NCBI GenBank assembly: GCA_019096195.1 | Contig: JAGTXK010000226.1 | Span: 186,001 to 250,000, forward strand | Direction of reading: 5' to 3' | DNA: 64,000 bases | Source of the DNA: Boletus sp. NGJ | Lineage: Eukaryota; Basidiomycota; Agaricomycetes; Boletales; Boletaceae | Part shown: in pieces, positions 46,462 through 57,899 of the stretch | How the letters are laid out: every line of letters starts with the position of its first letter | Numbering within the stretch: the first letter of the stretch is position 1 | The notes under the pieces: model-generated | Seen by the model: the letters and a program-made list of their open reading frames with translations, nothing else | Databases searched by the model: none | What the model was told of the DNA's origin: nothing | Program-made: the position numbers and the translations under genes

Positions 46462-46841
46462 TTCATTACTGTATATCTAGAGGCCTTTTTTTCTTTTTCT
46501 TCTCTTCACGTTCACCTTCCTCTTGTGTTGCCTACATAGTACTTTGCTCTCACATTGCTTTCCCTCGTTGTTTTGTCGTCGTGCGATTTCATGCATGTGC
46601 ATCCGTTTTGATGAATAATCGTGCCTGTTGACACTTTCCGACTCGGACATGTAATCTAGTGCTTAAAGCAGAACGTAACTTTACAACATCGTGAGCCCAG
46701 TACATTACATCACTTTGTGAGGTATGTATAAAGATGGGGAATATCGTTGCAATGACTTTTTCGAGAGCAATTCCATCCTGCGACAAAAAAGGGAATAAAA
46801 AACAAAGACAAGAGAATATTGTGTGCGTGTGTGCAAAACAA

Positions 46842-46855
46842 GGGGGGGGGGGGGG
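46842..46855 (+). repeat. G14 homopolymer
   Basis: Fourteen G in a row, 100 bases from an A16 run. Such runs are error-prone in sequencing and could form G-rich secondary structure. Confidence 0.9.
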
Positions 46856-46954
46856 AAAGGAATGAGTGGGAAGCTGCATGGGTGGTGGAAAGCAGAGGGG
46901 AATAAAATATGACCAAACGATGCTACGTCTACTTGACCGTCGATGGGCCGAAAC

Positions 46955-46970
46955 AAAAAAAAAAAAAAAA
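46955..46970 (+). repeat. A16 homopolymer
   Basis: Sixteen A in a row between the F-box and USP genes, preceded by AAAC. Confidence 0.9.
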
Positions 46971-47163
46971 TTGTGTCCGGATGGATGGCTCGGTGATGGT
47001 GATGGCGATGGGAGTAGATGAGAGGAAACGGGACATGAGCCAAGCCCGCGTCTGCACGTGCTAGTGCTTGTCCTTGTCTCGCCTCCCGAACCCAAGCCTC
47101 GGCGTGCTGAAACTGAGTTTCCGCGTCGCCGTTTTTCTGGTGGTGCTGGTCACACTCACAGGC

Positions 47164-49991
47164 TCACTCACGGGCACGGGTGATAGTGGTGGTAGGTTGT
47201 AGGCAGATGGCGGGGACAACATGACACCATAAGAGGCGTGGGCCGAGTTTGGCCTTTCGATGGCGGTATCGTCGTTGGAAATCCGATGTGCTCGCTGCGA
47301 TCTTGGGGCTAGGTACCCGCAGATAACTGCTTGGTGGCGCACTGATTGGCGGTGGATGAGTATTTGTAGAGGGGCCGGCAGACGTTGCAGGACGACCGGA
47401 CGGCTTGGGAGAAGAAGGAATGAAATCTTTGGTCGAGGGTGTGGCATATCGTCGTGATGCGTGACTATGATCTACACTCGTGCTTGAATACGACGAAAAT
47501 AGTGTTTCGACGATGGGCGTTTGCGGGGATGCAGGTATAGGAGGCAGGGGTCGCGGCTGCGAGTGTCGGTCAAAGGGCGGGGATATGGGAGGGGTACAGG
47601 CACTCGCGGAAGCTGACGACTGCTTCGAATCCGTCTCGCAGGATAATGGATCGGCTACCCAAGAGAGCGGAGGCGGTTTGCCGTTGGGAAATGGAGAGCC
47701 GCGAGGAAAGGAATGACCAGGTGTTGGTGAATCAAGTAGGCGGCGAGAATCTTTCGAACTGTTTGAAGATGAGCTGGACTGATTTCGCACGGGCGAGCCC
47801 GGTGCTGCAAGGACAGCTTGGGGTAGTGAAGGTACATCCGCGTTTACCTCTAAGCTAGGCCGAGACTTGACGTTTTTGAACGACCGCCGCCGAAGCCAAC
47901 TGATCATACTTTTATCGGAATCCCTCTCTCTGCCATTGACAGCACCAACCGAGTGGCCTTCCAATGGTTTAAGGTCCTCCTTTGGAAAGATAGTTATCGG
48001 CGTCAAGCTTGGTTTGGAGCTGAACTTCTCATCTAGGCGGAGTACAGGGTCATTGGGCCCGTGTCCAACCGTAGACGAACGGCCAAGGGCACCCTTCAAA
48101 AACTGCGACGACACCTTGCGTGGAGACTTCCGGGAGGGTTCAAGGGGCGATTGTATTGAGGTTGGTGGCGTGGTCGGTCGTGGGATAGCCTCAGGCACAG
48201 GGGTGGAGCCTGGCAAATCGTCGGTGAGGCCGGGCGGTAACGGAGGAATTGATTGCGCAGCAAGCACTGGTGAATCAGAATCAGTCAGCTGCCAATCCCG
48301 TTGAGGGTCTGACGGTGGCACAGGCTGCATCACAGGTTCAGGGCTGGGAGGCCTGAGCCCAAGCGCGGAAAGGTCAACGTCTACAGCCTGGTAGTATAGC
48401 ACGTAGGCAGACCCTGAATTCGAATCCCCAAAGTATTTTGGGATGTCACACTCTTTGATCGAGTCGACGGTTTCGTCATCAAAGATAAGCCAAGTGCCCA
48501 TGGTCCTGATGATGCTGACATAGTGACCATGATTCGGACCGCTGATTGCGTCAGGGGAGCAAGGTCATAAGGAATGGAGTGATGGCATAAATAACTGATC
48601 ACGCACTTTCCGATATGTACTACTATGGCGAAAAGTTCATACAATCGGTCCGGGTTCGAGATATCGTCCACGGTGTTGAACAAACGGAGCTCGAAGGGAA
48701 ATGCAACACGATACGTAAGTTTGATGTATTTCTGCACATCTTCTTGGTATTTGAATCGCTTCAGATGAAGGGCCAGGACGTTTGGTAACCGCTTTATTTT
48801 CATCCTGCACAAGTTGTCAGCATTACGCAGCAAGAGCGTACTGTCACACAGACCTTCTTTCGGCTTCCTGTAGGTCGCAACAGGCATCGCAAAAGAACTT
48901 TTCCTTTTGACAGAGCATTTCACTTGCACTAAATTGCCGAAGACAAGCGGTGACACTAGAATTTTGCTCGATATCTATTGAGAGATCAAGGAATGATTCA
49001 TCGCGAGAGGAGACCTGGAATGGTGTGGTGAGATGACGTGAAATGCGATTATAACATGAAACGGACGTTCTCGCATGTGAGACATCGGGTTTCACTAGTG
49101 AGTGTGCCTTCGAATATTTGATGTATGAAAGTCGCGCCTGGCGACGGGGTACTCGAGGTGGATGCACTGGCGGTCATGACTGGGGGATGAGAGGCAGTGG
49201 AAGAAGAATTCATCGAGTGCGGTACTGGGAATGGGTCAATACAGCAGGGGGACGAAGAGGTTGGACATACGGTCATCACCAGACGCCAGCCGTCGCTTCT
49301 TCTCTTCTTCGATCTCCTCGACTATGCGGTTTAATAGATAATTAAGAAATTCGTGGGCATCTTGATGCATGGTATTTCTGAAACCCTCGTTTAGCTCTCT
49401 GAGCTTTTCTATGAATGCACGTGGAGCGATGGTGCCCTTGTCGACAGGGTTTTGGGATATGTGGATGTACAAGGCGCGGAGGGCGGAGAAGAGGGTGCGT
49501 GGAGCGGAGGGGACGGGCGGAGTGGGAGGATGCGGTACGGAGGTCGGCGGAGGGGGGTCTTGGGTAGATTTCCGATCTGGTTTACGGCGGGCGGTGGTCA
49601 CCGGGGACGTGGGAGGGTGAATGGGAGCGAAGTGGGATGACAAGACATTCTGAAGAGATGCATATGGATCGGTATACTGAATGACGAGCTCGCGGAAGGG
49701 GCTGCAGAAGTAGAGGGCCTGGAGTACGGAATTGGCGTAGCTGGAAAGATGGAACAAGGATACGTGAGCGAATGTGGCGGTGGGAAGGAAGGGAGACGGA
49801 CCAAGTATTGCCAAACTACGAGAGGGTTTGATCAGAGGAAGGTTGGAGTGTAGGTGGAAGGGTATACGTACGTTTTCTAGTCCGAACTGTTTCCCGTCTG
49901 CCGTGCACGGTATTGGGATGGGCTTTGGGAGCAAGGTGTCTGAGACGACGGAGGCGGGGTGGGTGAAGGAGATCCACTTGGCGATAGCCAT
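47164..49991 (-). CDS. Ubiquitin-specific protease, USP12/46 (Ubp9/Ubp13) type
   Basis: Exon 1 starts at 49991 ([18 protein letters not shown]) and ends KQFGLEN; a 14-nt microexon (49815-49802) gives FGNT and two bases of the catalytic Cys codon; the next exon from 49740 gives the last base and [19 protein letters not shown]. Then [78 protein letters not shown] (zinc-binding CxxC pairs), [20 protein letters not shown], and the His box [20 protein letters not shown]. After [15 protein letters not shown] follows a 330-residue Ser/Pro-rich tail. The tail frame stops at 47164; a second frame ([14 protein letters not shown] to GFGRRDKDKH, stop 47061) also looks coding, so a frame slip or small intron may exist near 47280. 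An upstream ATG at 50102 would add a poly-Leu stretch made by a GGA repeat; I consider it unlikely. USP12/46 relatives work with WD-repeat partners such as WDR48. Confidence 0.88.
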
Positions 49992-50046
49992 CCTCGGAAG
50001 CGGTGTGGTTGAGCTCCCTCGTAGGCTGGATGGATCTGAGTGGAAG

Positions 50047-50083
50047 GGGAGGAGGAGGAGGAGGAGGAGGAGGAGGAGGAGGA
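50047..50083 (+). repeat. (GGA)n microsatellite
   Basis: About twelve GGA/AGG units just upstream of the USP start codon. Read on the minus strand it would code a run of Leu or Ser/Pro depending on frame; most likely part of the 5' leader. Confidence 0.85.
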
Positions 50084-50307
50084 TGGATCCGTTGAGGGAC
50101 AAGTACGAAAATGGAAATCATCGGTTGACTCTGTTCCTATCTGCCCGTCACTTATTTTTCCCCACGAGCGCATGATCACAAGTCAACGTGGCTCGTATTG
50201 GACGTCGTCAATTTACGGTACTTGTCGTATCTCCTTCCTGCGCTCATATAGCGTGCTGTTGTTGCGGCGAAATCATCCCATCGTGGCATGCCCATCTTAG
50301 ACTGACC

Positions 50308-51957
50308 TCACACAGACCCCATCTTCCCCACCCGCACCCAGTCCCCCACTTTCACAACGCCCTCCCCTGTAGGAACGCCATTGCACCCCACGCACGGTGC
50401 ACTGGCGCGTGTCGGGTCCAGCCCTCTCCGGAACTTCATAATAACCTTGTACGGGACCGCCTCATCACGAACCCCAGTAGCCGGGTCGACATTTGGCAGC
50501 TGTGAGAGTCGTTGGCAGCGACCACAAGTGACGCTCAGATCAAAATCTATATCGGACGCAAAATAAATTCGCACCAGACACCGAGTGCATTTGGACACAA
50601 GATGGATGACTCCTGTCGTCCCGTCGACAGCTTCCTTGTCCGAGGAAATGCTGAGCTCAGTCACCACATCTTCGACAAACGGCACACCAGCCCCTTTGAA
50701 AACTATATTAGGCCGGAAGCTGCCATTTAAGTAATATATCAACGTCCAGGCACGTATCGTATGATGCTTTTCACGTACCGCTCAATCTTTAATTCTTCCT
50801 CGGCCCATTTGTCGCTTATTCCCTGTGTACCCACCATATCTCTCATTCGTTCCTGCACAGCCCCCACGCTCTCTTCGGATACCAATAAAAGTGGGTATGC
50901 GTCCTGGAAATATGAAGGGGCATCTAGCTTTGGAAAGCTCGCGGTGGGCTGACAGTGCCGGACACGTGGACCCTTGACCACCAAGTGAACAGGGCAGCCG
51001 ATATACTCCGACAAAATCATCGACGGTGATCGACCTCCAGTGGTTTCACAGATGTACCCTTGAACATCCTTTTTACCCCAGAGTTCAAGATCAACACTGA
51101 TATTAACGCGCTCAGCAGGACTGGATAAGGGATGTCGTTGGCCAAGATACCTCACCTTTCCCACTTCCGGAATGTGTTTTCGCTGGGATTGAGCGGAACG
51201 GAGAATGTTTCACAGCCTGAATCCTCTGGGAAAGTGACTTGAAGACGGCCACCTTCGGGAGCTAAAGGGTCTGTGATGACATGGGGGTGAACCAACACGA
51301 GCTAAGCCACCACGACACTCAGGTCAAAAAACCGTCTACTGTATAGACGGGAACGCACCTTGCTCACTTGCCGAGCTGTCACGACAACATGATTGTCGGC
51401 CCCAATGATACACCATTTTCGATCATTCTGGTGAGTTGTTTGTGAGTAAACATGCTTCGGGGTTGACTGTTGCCGAGACGCACCTCGAAGCCCTCCAACG
51501 TGTACCTTGCTTCTTGAAGCGACGTGCCTCTGCAACTCTATGGCAGCGTCAATCAGGCAAGCGAAGATCATGACGATTGAGGGGATACCTACCTTGATGG
51601 GGTGAATGAGGATCTTTGTTACCCGAAGGTTCGACGTGTCGAACATTGAGTAATCAGTCACCGACGAATCAGCTGCTGCAACCTCATGTTGTCCTGAGAA
51701 GATCAGATATTAGATGAATCGATAGCGGTTGAAGGGACTTTGCCGCGAAAAGCAAGGTGTGTAATGTGGCGCCTCGACTCTTTGGGCACCTGACCACAAT
51801 AACGTCGTCGTTCCTTCCAAACAGAGCGCAGAGCGCGGAGATTTCGCTGAGACTCACTAGAGAACATGAGATAGGCAATAGGCGCAAGGAAAATGACTGT
51901 TAGGACCAAGATGGTGGGCAGCACGGATAGCACGTTCTGTTCCATGAATGCTTCCAT
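50308..51957 (-). CDS. MOSC-domain protein, mARC-like molybdenum enzyme
   Basis: mARC enzymes reduce N-hydroxylated compounds with the molybdenum cofactor and cytochrome b5. The start at 51957 opens MEAFMEQNVLSVLPT and a membrane anchor (ILVLTVIFLAPIAYLMF); then the MOSC N-terminal beta barrel begins FDTSNLRVTKILIHPIK, with DRKWCIIGADNHVVVTARQV and later SMILSEYIGCPVHLVVKGPR. The MOSC core follows: FPKLDAPSYFQDAYPLLLVS, SFRPNIVFKGAGVPFVEDV (moco-binding RPN), SKCTRCL then LPNVDPATGVRDEAVPYKVI. The final Cys pair (CVGCNG) and GDWVRVGKMGSV close the chain at 50308. The intron after KCTRCL is 75 nt, divisible by three and free of stops, so retention would add 25 residues with an extra CxxC. Its likely electron partner type, a cytochrome b5 reductase, is encoded at the right edge of the window. 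Confidence 0.88.
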
Positions 51958-52229
51958 GCCAGTTCTATTAAAGTTAGGTTATGCACTTAGTGACTTGGTG
52001 AAGTAACGGTGAACCTTTGACCAAGAAGAAGCGGTATGTGAGACTTTGAGAAGGGAAAAAAAAAGAGAAAAAAAAAAAAGAGAGTCGTATTTGCGGACAT
52101 AGTAGGGCGGTTCTGAATCTGAGTAGGCTGTGCAAATTGCAGAATTCTCATCTACGCGGTTCTACGCGGCGTCGACCTAGTATCAGTACACAATTATGTA
52201 TTCGTCTGCAGTGCGCTGGTCACCTCACT

Positions 52230-52939
52230 CTACGCCGTTCTCATGATGATATGAACGCCACTATCCGTGCTCACAATGTCGCTAATCTCTCCCACCTTGA
52301 GTGCAAACGCCGCATCCTCGAACGGCTTTTGCATCTGACCACGAGCAAACAGGCCGAGATCGCCACTCTTGTCGTGCGACGAACAATCCGAATGCACCTT
52401 CGCCAGCTCACCAAATGTGTCTGACTTGTTCGAGGCGTCGTTGATCTCTGCTTGATGCTTCCGCAAGATGGTGATCGCTTCGTCCTTGGACCGAGTAACC
52501 GTCGACTGCCCAAACGCGATCGGTGAACACGAAACGATAAACGGGGATATTTATCACGTACCTCCTTCCAGCTCGACGGACGTCGGCTCTCCCTGTGTTT
52601 GATCAACAGATGGCTCGCCCTGATCTGCGCTGGTTGTTCGAGATAGTGTGCACCGGGAAGTTTGCGTATTTCGTCTTTGGGTAGCGGTGGGTCCCACGTC
52701 GAGGCGTTGGTATCCCCGTTGAAATAGTAGGGGACCTTGTGGGTGGACGACATGCGAATTTCCCAACCGGACGAGGACTGTCCAGATGATAACTTGAGTA
52801 TCCGACCCTCTCTACATGTCCAAGGACACGAACCATTGTGTAAAGAGTAGATCAGCGTATGGAGATGCGAGTGGAGATTGGACTTGTACAGAGTGACTTG
52901 CTTATATAACACACAAATCCAAACGCTGGCAGTGGTCAT
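52230..52939 (-). CDS. ESS1: Pin1/Ess1-type prolyl isomerase
   Basis: Isomerises pSer/Thr-Pro bonds, for example in the RNA polymerase II tail. WW domain: [20 protein letters not shown] and [17 protein letters not shown]; the linker leads to the parvulin domain: [20 protein letters not shown] (Lys and Arg pair that hold the phosphate), an intron, then [40 protein letters not shown] (catalytic Cys), [20 protein letters not shown] and the end [13 protein letters not shown] at 52230. Complete core. The 5' end is unclear: the open frame reaches 52939, but the protein probably starts closer to the WW domain, maybe after an intron near 52830-52790. Confidence 0.92.
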
Positions 52940-53045
52940 AGGGCGTTGAAGCTCGAATTGAGAGCGGATGCCCGAGACAGGCTGACAGCTCCACTGTTCC
53001 GATTACAGTCTATTATGTATGCGTAGATATCTCTCCTACCTCGTG

Positions 53046-54556
<1,511 letters not shown>

Positions 54557-54732
54557 GATTGCTCGGGGTGAACGGGACTTGTGTCAGTCAAAGTTGGAGA
54601 GATGTGATGTGATGATCGCCAAGCTCCAGGCTTTTGTTGCCATTAAAAACACGCGGGTGATGGTTGTCATCAGTATCATAGTCACTCGGTCCAATAACAT
54701 GGCCATAGTATGATAGTATGCGATACAACTCA

Positions 54733-57333
54733 TCACCGATCCTCCATCTTCACGTCCCCTTCCCCATCTTGCGGAACACCCGTATTGCTCCTGACATCCG
54801 ACATGTTCTCCTCTTTCTTATCCTCGGACATGTCAGTTGCCATCGGCGCCGACTCGCCACCAGAGTTGGCATTCGTCCCATTCTCATCCGTCTTTTGTGC
54901 TTTCTCCTTTTCCCTCTCTCGCTCGCGTTCCCGCTCTTTCTCTGTCTCGATCTCCTGTGCGAGGAGAAGCACGTCACCCGTGCCAATCTTCCCGAAATGT
55001 TGCAGGTGCTGGTCTCGTGCAGTTCGCAAAGCTAGCCACGACCACCGTTGTTTGTTCTACGCGAACGCGTCAGCTAGACGATGGGAACGCACAGAGATGA
55101 TTCTTACATCTTCGAGCTTTAGTATTTGTTCGTCACTGGGTGGAGGGACTGGTATCGACGAGGGTGCCGGAGCCGTTGCAGGCACTGGCGGTATTGGAAC
55201 CGGAGCCACGACAGCCGGGGCATTTGAAGGGCCTTCGGTACCAGGCACCCTTGCTGGCACAGACGTCCCAGGTTTAGGAGGAAGTGAGGGATGTAACGTG
55301 GATCCAGCAGCGGGCTGACCAGACTGAGGAGCAGCCGATGGAGGTTCTACTCTGGCAGGCTCCGTAGTTGTTGTCGACATCATCTCTTGTGACGGTGTTG
55401 GTATTTCCGTTGCTGGTGGAGCTTGGGCAGCAGGGGCTTTGGCCCGAGCTTGAGCTATTCGCTCTGCATTCTTTGCCAGTGTTTTCCTCCGCATTTCGAT
55501 CCGAGCATCTTCTTGCTTGATCTTTTTCACGAAATCTTTGACATCACCCGCCCTTGTGTGGCGCGGTCAGTAATATAGCCCTCGAGTGGAAATCGACGGC
55601 AGCTCAACTGGAAGGGATTTTGGAGGTCAAAAAGGTCTCTGTAGCCCATTTCCCAAATCTCCGTCAATGGCTGAGAGCCAAGACTCCACATCCATTCCTC
55701 TGGCTCCTCTCGTCTCTTTGCACGCAACTCCCTTCGTCGCCTCCTCGAGCCAAACTTTCTTCCCGTTCACCTCTGCGCTCCATGGCTCACGGTCAAACGG
55801 TGCACATAGGTCGTTTTTCCACTTCACCCAGTTTTTCTCCCGCTCAAGGATGATGTTGACTGTGTCCGAAAAGGCCGGCCCATTTGGAGCAGTAGTACGT
55901 AATTCCGCGGTCGCTTTGACAATGGTATCTTGAACCCATTGCGCATCCGTGGCTTCAAGGGTAAAGTCCATCTGGAGAGACCGATTACGCGGTGTTGCCC
56001 ACGTTGCTTTTGCAGATTTCGTGAACGATAACAGGTGGTTGAGGAGAATAAGAAGTTGGAAGAGGACTTGACGTCGGAAATGCGTATCCGCGATCTAGAC
56101 GCGTCAGAGTGTAAAATTCAGTGTCGGTGCTGTCAACAGGGATGAATCTACAGACTTCAAGACTCAGGAGGTCCGGACTCGTGAGGAATTTTGCAAAGAA
56201 ATAGTCGCTGGTATTAGTCTCTTCCCCAGGTTCGGCCTCACGCTTGCGCTTGAGAGGTCCATATTGACCCGCCGACGCCCTATTCCCCATCATGGCGCGC
56301 TCTTTCGTCGTGGCTTCTTTGATGACAGGTAGGACCTTCTCGACGACTTGCTTGAAATCGTCAAAGGTACCCGGGATAGCAAAGATAGGCGGTCGCGAGA
56401 ATGGAAGTTGGAGAGACCAGAATGTTTTGTAGAAATCTTGAAAAGACGAGCGTTGAGACATCGAAACGTCACCAAACGTAAAGCAGATCGTACCATCCTT
56501 GTCGACCCTCGACTGCTTCTTTGCTTCATCACTCTCCTGTTCCTCGTCAACGTCCATTTTATCGCCCTGAACTGATGGCTTCGAGGACTCGTCCTTCATC
56601 TCAATATCACCGCGACCAACTTCCACAGTTCCCTCCCACACGGGACCGTATTCTCCTCGCAAGTTAACCCCACTTCTCTCACCAAGAGGGAAAACGCCAC
56701 TAAGAAAAGTCAATATACGCCCGCAAAACATCGTCGTAGAACCCGTCTTGGACAACCGTCGAAGCAAATCGTTCAACGTTCGAAGCAATATGAGTGCCTT
56801 GCCTTTTTGCGGGACCATGCCTTGCGTGAGCCGTGACGCTTGCATCTCGATCCAAGAGAAGATATGAGAACAGGACACGATCGTCTGCGTCTCCAACAGG
56901 TCTTGAAGCACTGTAAACGGGAAAGCGGCTTCGCAAGCATCTGCGCGTTTTTCCAGTCAGACTCGGTGTTCCAGTACATGCCAAAGTGCGCGAACCTTGC
57001 TCGGTGAACGTGAGGACGAGATCGAGTCGGTCTTGTAAGCCATTGTAGTAGTCCGCGCTCTTTCCTTTCAAAGCATTTCCCTCCGTCGCCTAGAGATGGA
57101 TGTCCGGTCGATACCCACATGCCAGCTCAAGACGGGACAGCGAGACGCACCGCCAACGCAAAGACCTCTTTCCTAAGCACGAGCTCCCACCGACTCCGTA
57201 CGTTCTCTTGTGAAGATGCGTCCTGGAACTTGCGCACCTCTTGTGCGACTTTCTCGTCGAGTATTTTCCGGTCAAACGGACGCTCGGGAAATGATGCGAA
57301 CAGTCGCTGGACGCATTCCGTTTGCGAGGTCAT
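54733..57333 (-). CDS. HPR1: THO complex subunit 1 (Hpr1/THOC1)
   Basis: Core subunit of THO/TREX, which couples transcription with mRNA packaging and export. Start 57333: [20 protein letters not shown], then [39 protein letters not shown], and the well-kept block [20 protein letters not shown] with [20 protein letters not shown] and [18 protein letters not shown]. After an acidic insert with [14 protein letters not shown] comes [36 protein letters not shown], then [20 protein letters not shown] and a C-terminal stretch: a Pro/Ala-rich linker, then [20 protein letters not shown] and a Lys/Glu/Arg helix, end MEDR at 54733. The animal C-terminal death domain is not present. Divergent from the small gene at 57421. 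Confidence 0.9.
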
Positions 57334-57420
57334 CGACGGTAAACGGTTGACGATGAATCTGCCGAGATGCCGGTCTGCAGTACCGCCGGATTCACACTCC
57401 GCGCATTATCGTCTTTGACC

Positions 57421-57762
57421 ATGTCCCTCGACAACCTCCACAGCAGCTCCTCGTCAAATCATCATAATCGACCTACAACGGAGGCCACAGATATAGAACT
57501 CGGTGTAAGGTTGCTGGGTTCTCTTGTGGCGGAAAGCGAGGTGATTCCCGCAGATGATTCAGAATTATTAGAGTTGTTGGCACGCCTGGATAGTGCTGAC
57601 ACCGTGGCTAGCGGGGTGGAAGCCAAACTGGACGGGATCCTGGGCACACTGGACGACCTTCTAACAAGCCTTGAATTAAAGGATGATAGCGATAAACAGC
57701 AGGAGGCTGCGATACCACGCTCTGAACCACAATCTGGGCATCCACGTTCAGAGCAATCATGA
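57421..57762 (+). CDS. Small acidic coiled-coil protein, unknown
   Basis: 113 residues in one exon from MSLDNLHSSSSSNHHN. The central part (LLGSLVAESEVIPADDSELL, ELLARLDSADTVASGVEAKL then DGILGTLDDLLTSLELKD) has regular heptad-like hydrophobic spacing, so a helical hairpin or coiled coil is likely. Ends in a polar tail (SEPQSGHPRSEQS). I do not recognise the family; small coiled-coil subunits of trafficking or kinetochore complexes look like this. It sits in the gap between THO subunit 1 (divergent, 87 bases between starts) and Ubp2 (convergent). Confidence 0.6.
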   Translation: MSLDNLHSSSSSNHHNRPTTEATDIELGVRLLGSLVAESEVIPADDSELLELLARLDSADTVASGVEAKLDGILGTLDDLLTSLELKDDSDKQQEAAIPRSEPQSGHPRSEQS

Positions 57763-57899
57763 GGTTAGTCATTCATGTTGTTTGATCGTGCAGAGACAGC
57801 TTATAGAACATGATTATACTCCGAAACTAAAGTCCACCACAACTAACCGAATGTGCGTATGTAGGGGGGATTACATCCATCAAGGATATCCAATGTAAA

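Larger units (their letters stand above)
46462..47163. other. Gap between F-box and USP genes, holds homopolymer runs
   Basis: Convergent gene ends. The left part is T-rich (CTTTTTTTCTTTTTCTTC) after the F-box stop, probably the polyadenylation area. Two homopolymers follow. A second C-terminal frame for the USP gene extends here to 47061 (see that entry). Confidence 0.45.

Noticed and set aside
49992-50102. Upstream start for the USP gene giving a poly-Leu signal-like N-terminus
   Set aside because: The Leu run is made by the GGA repeat; USP12/46 proteins are not secreted and the Met at 49991 fits better.
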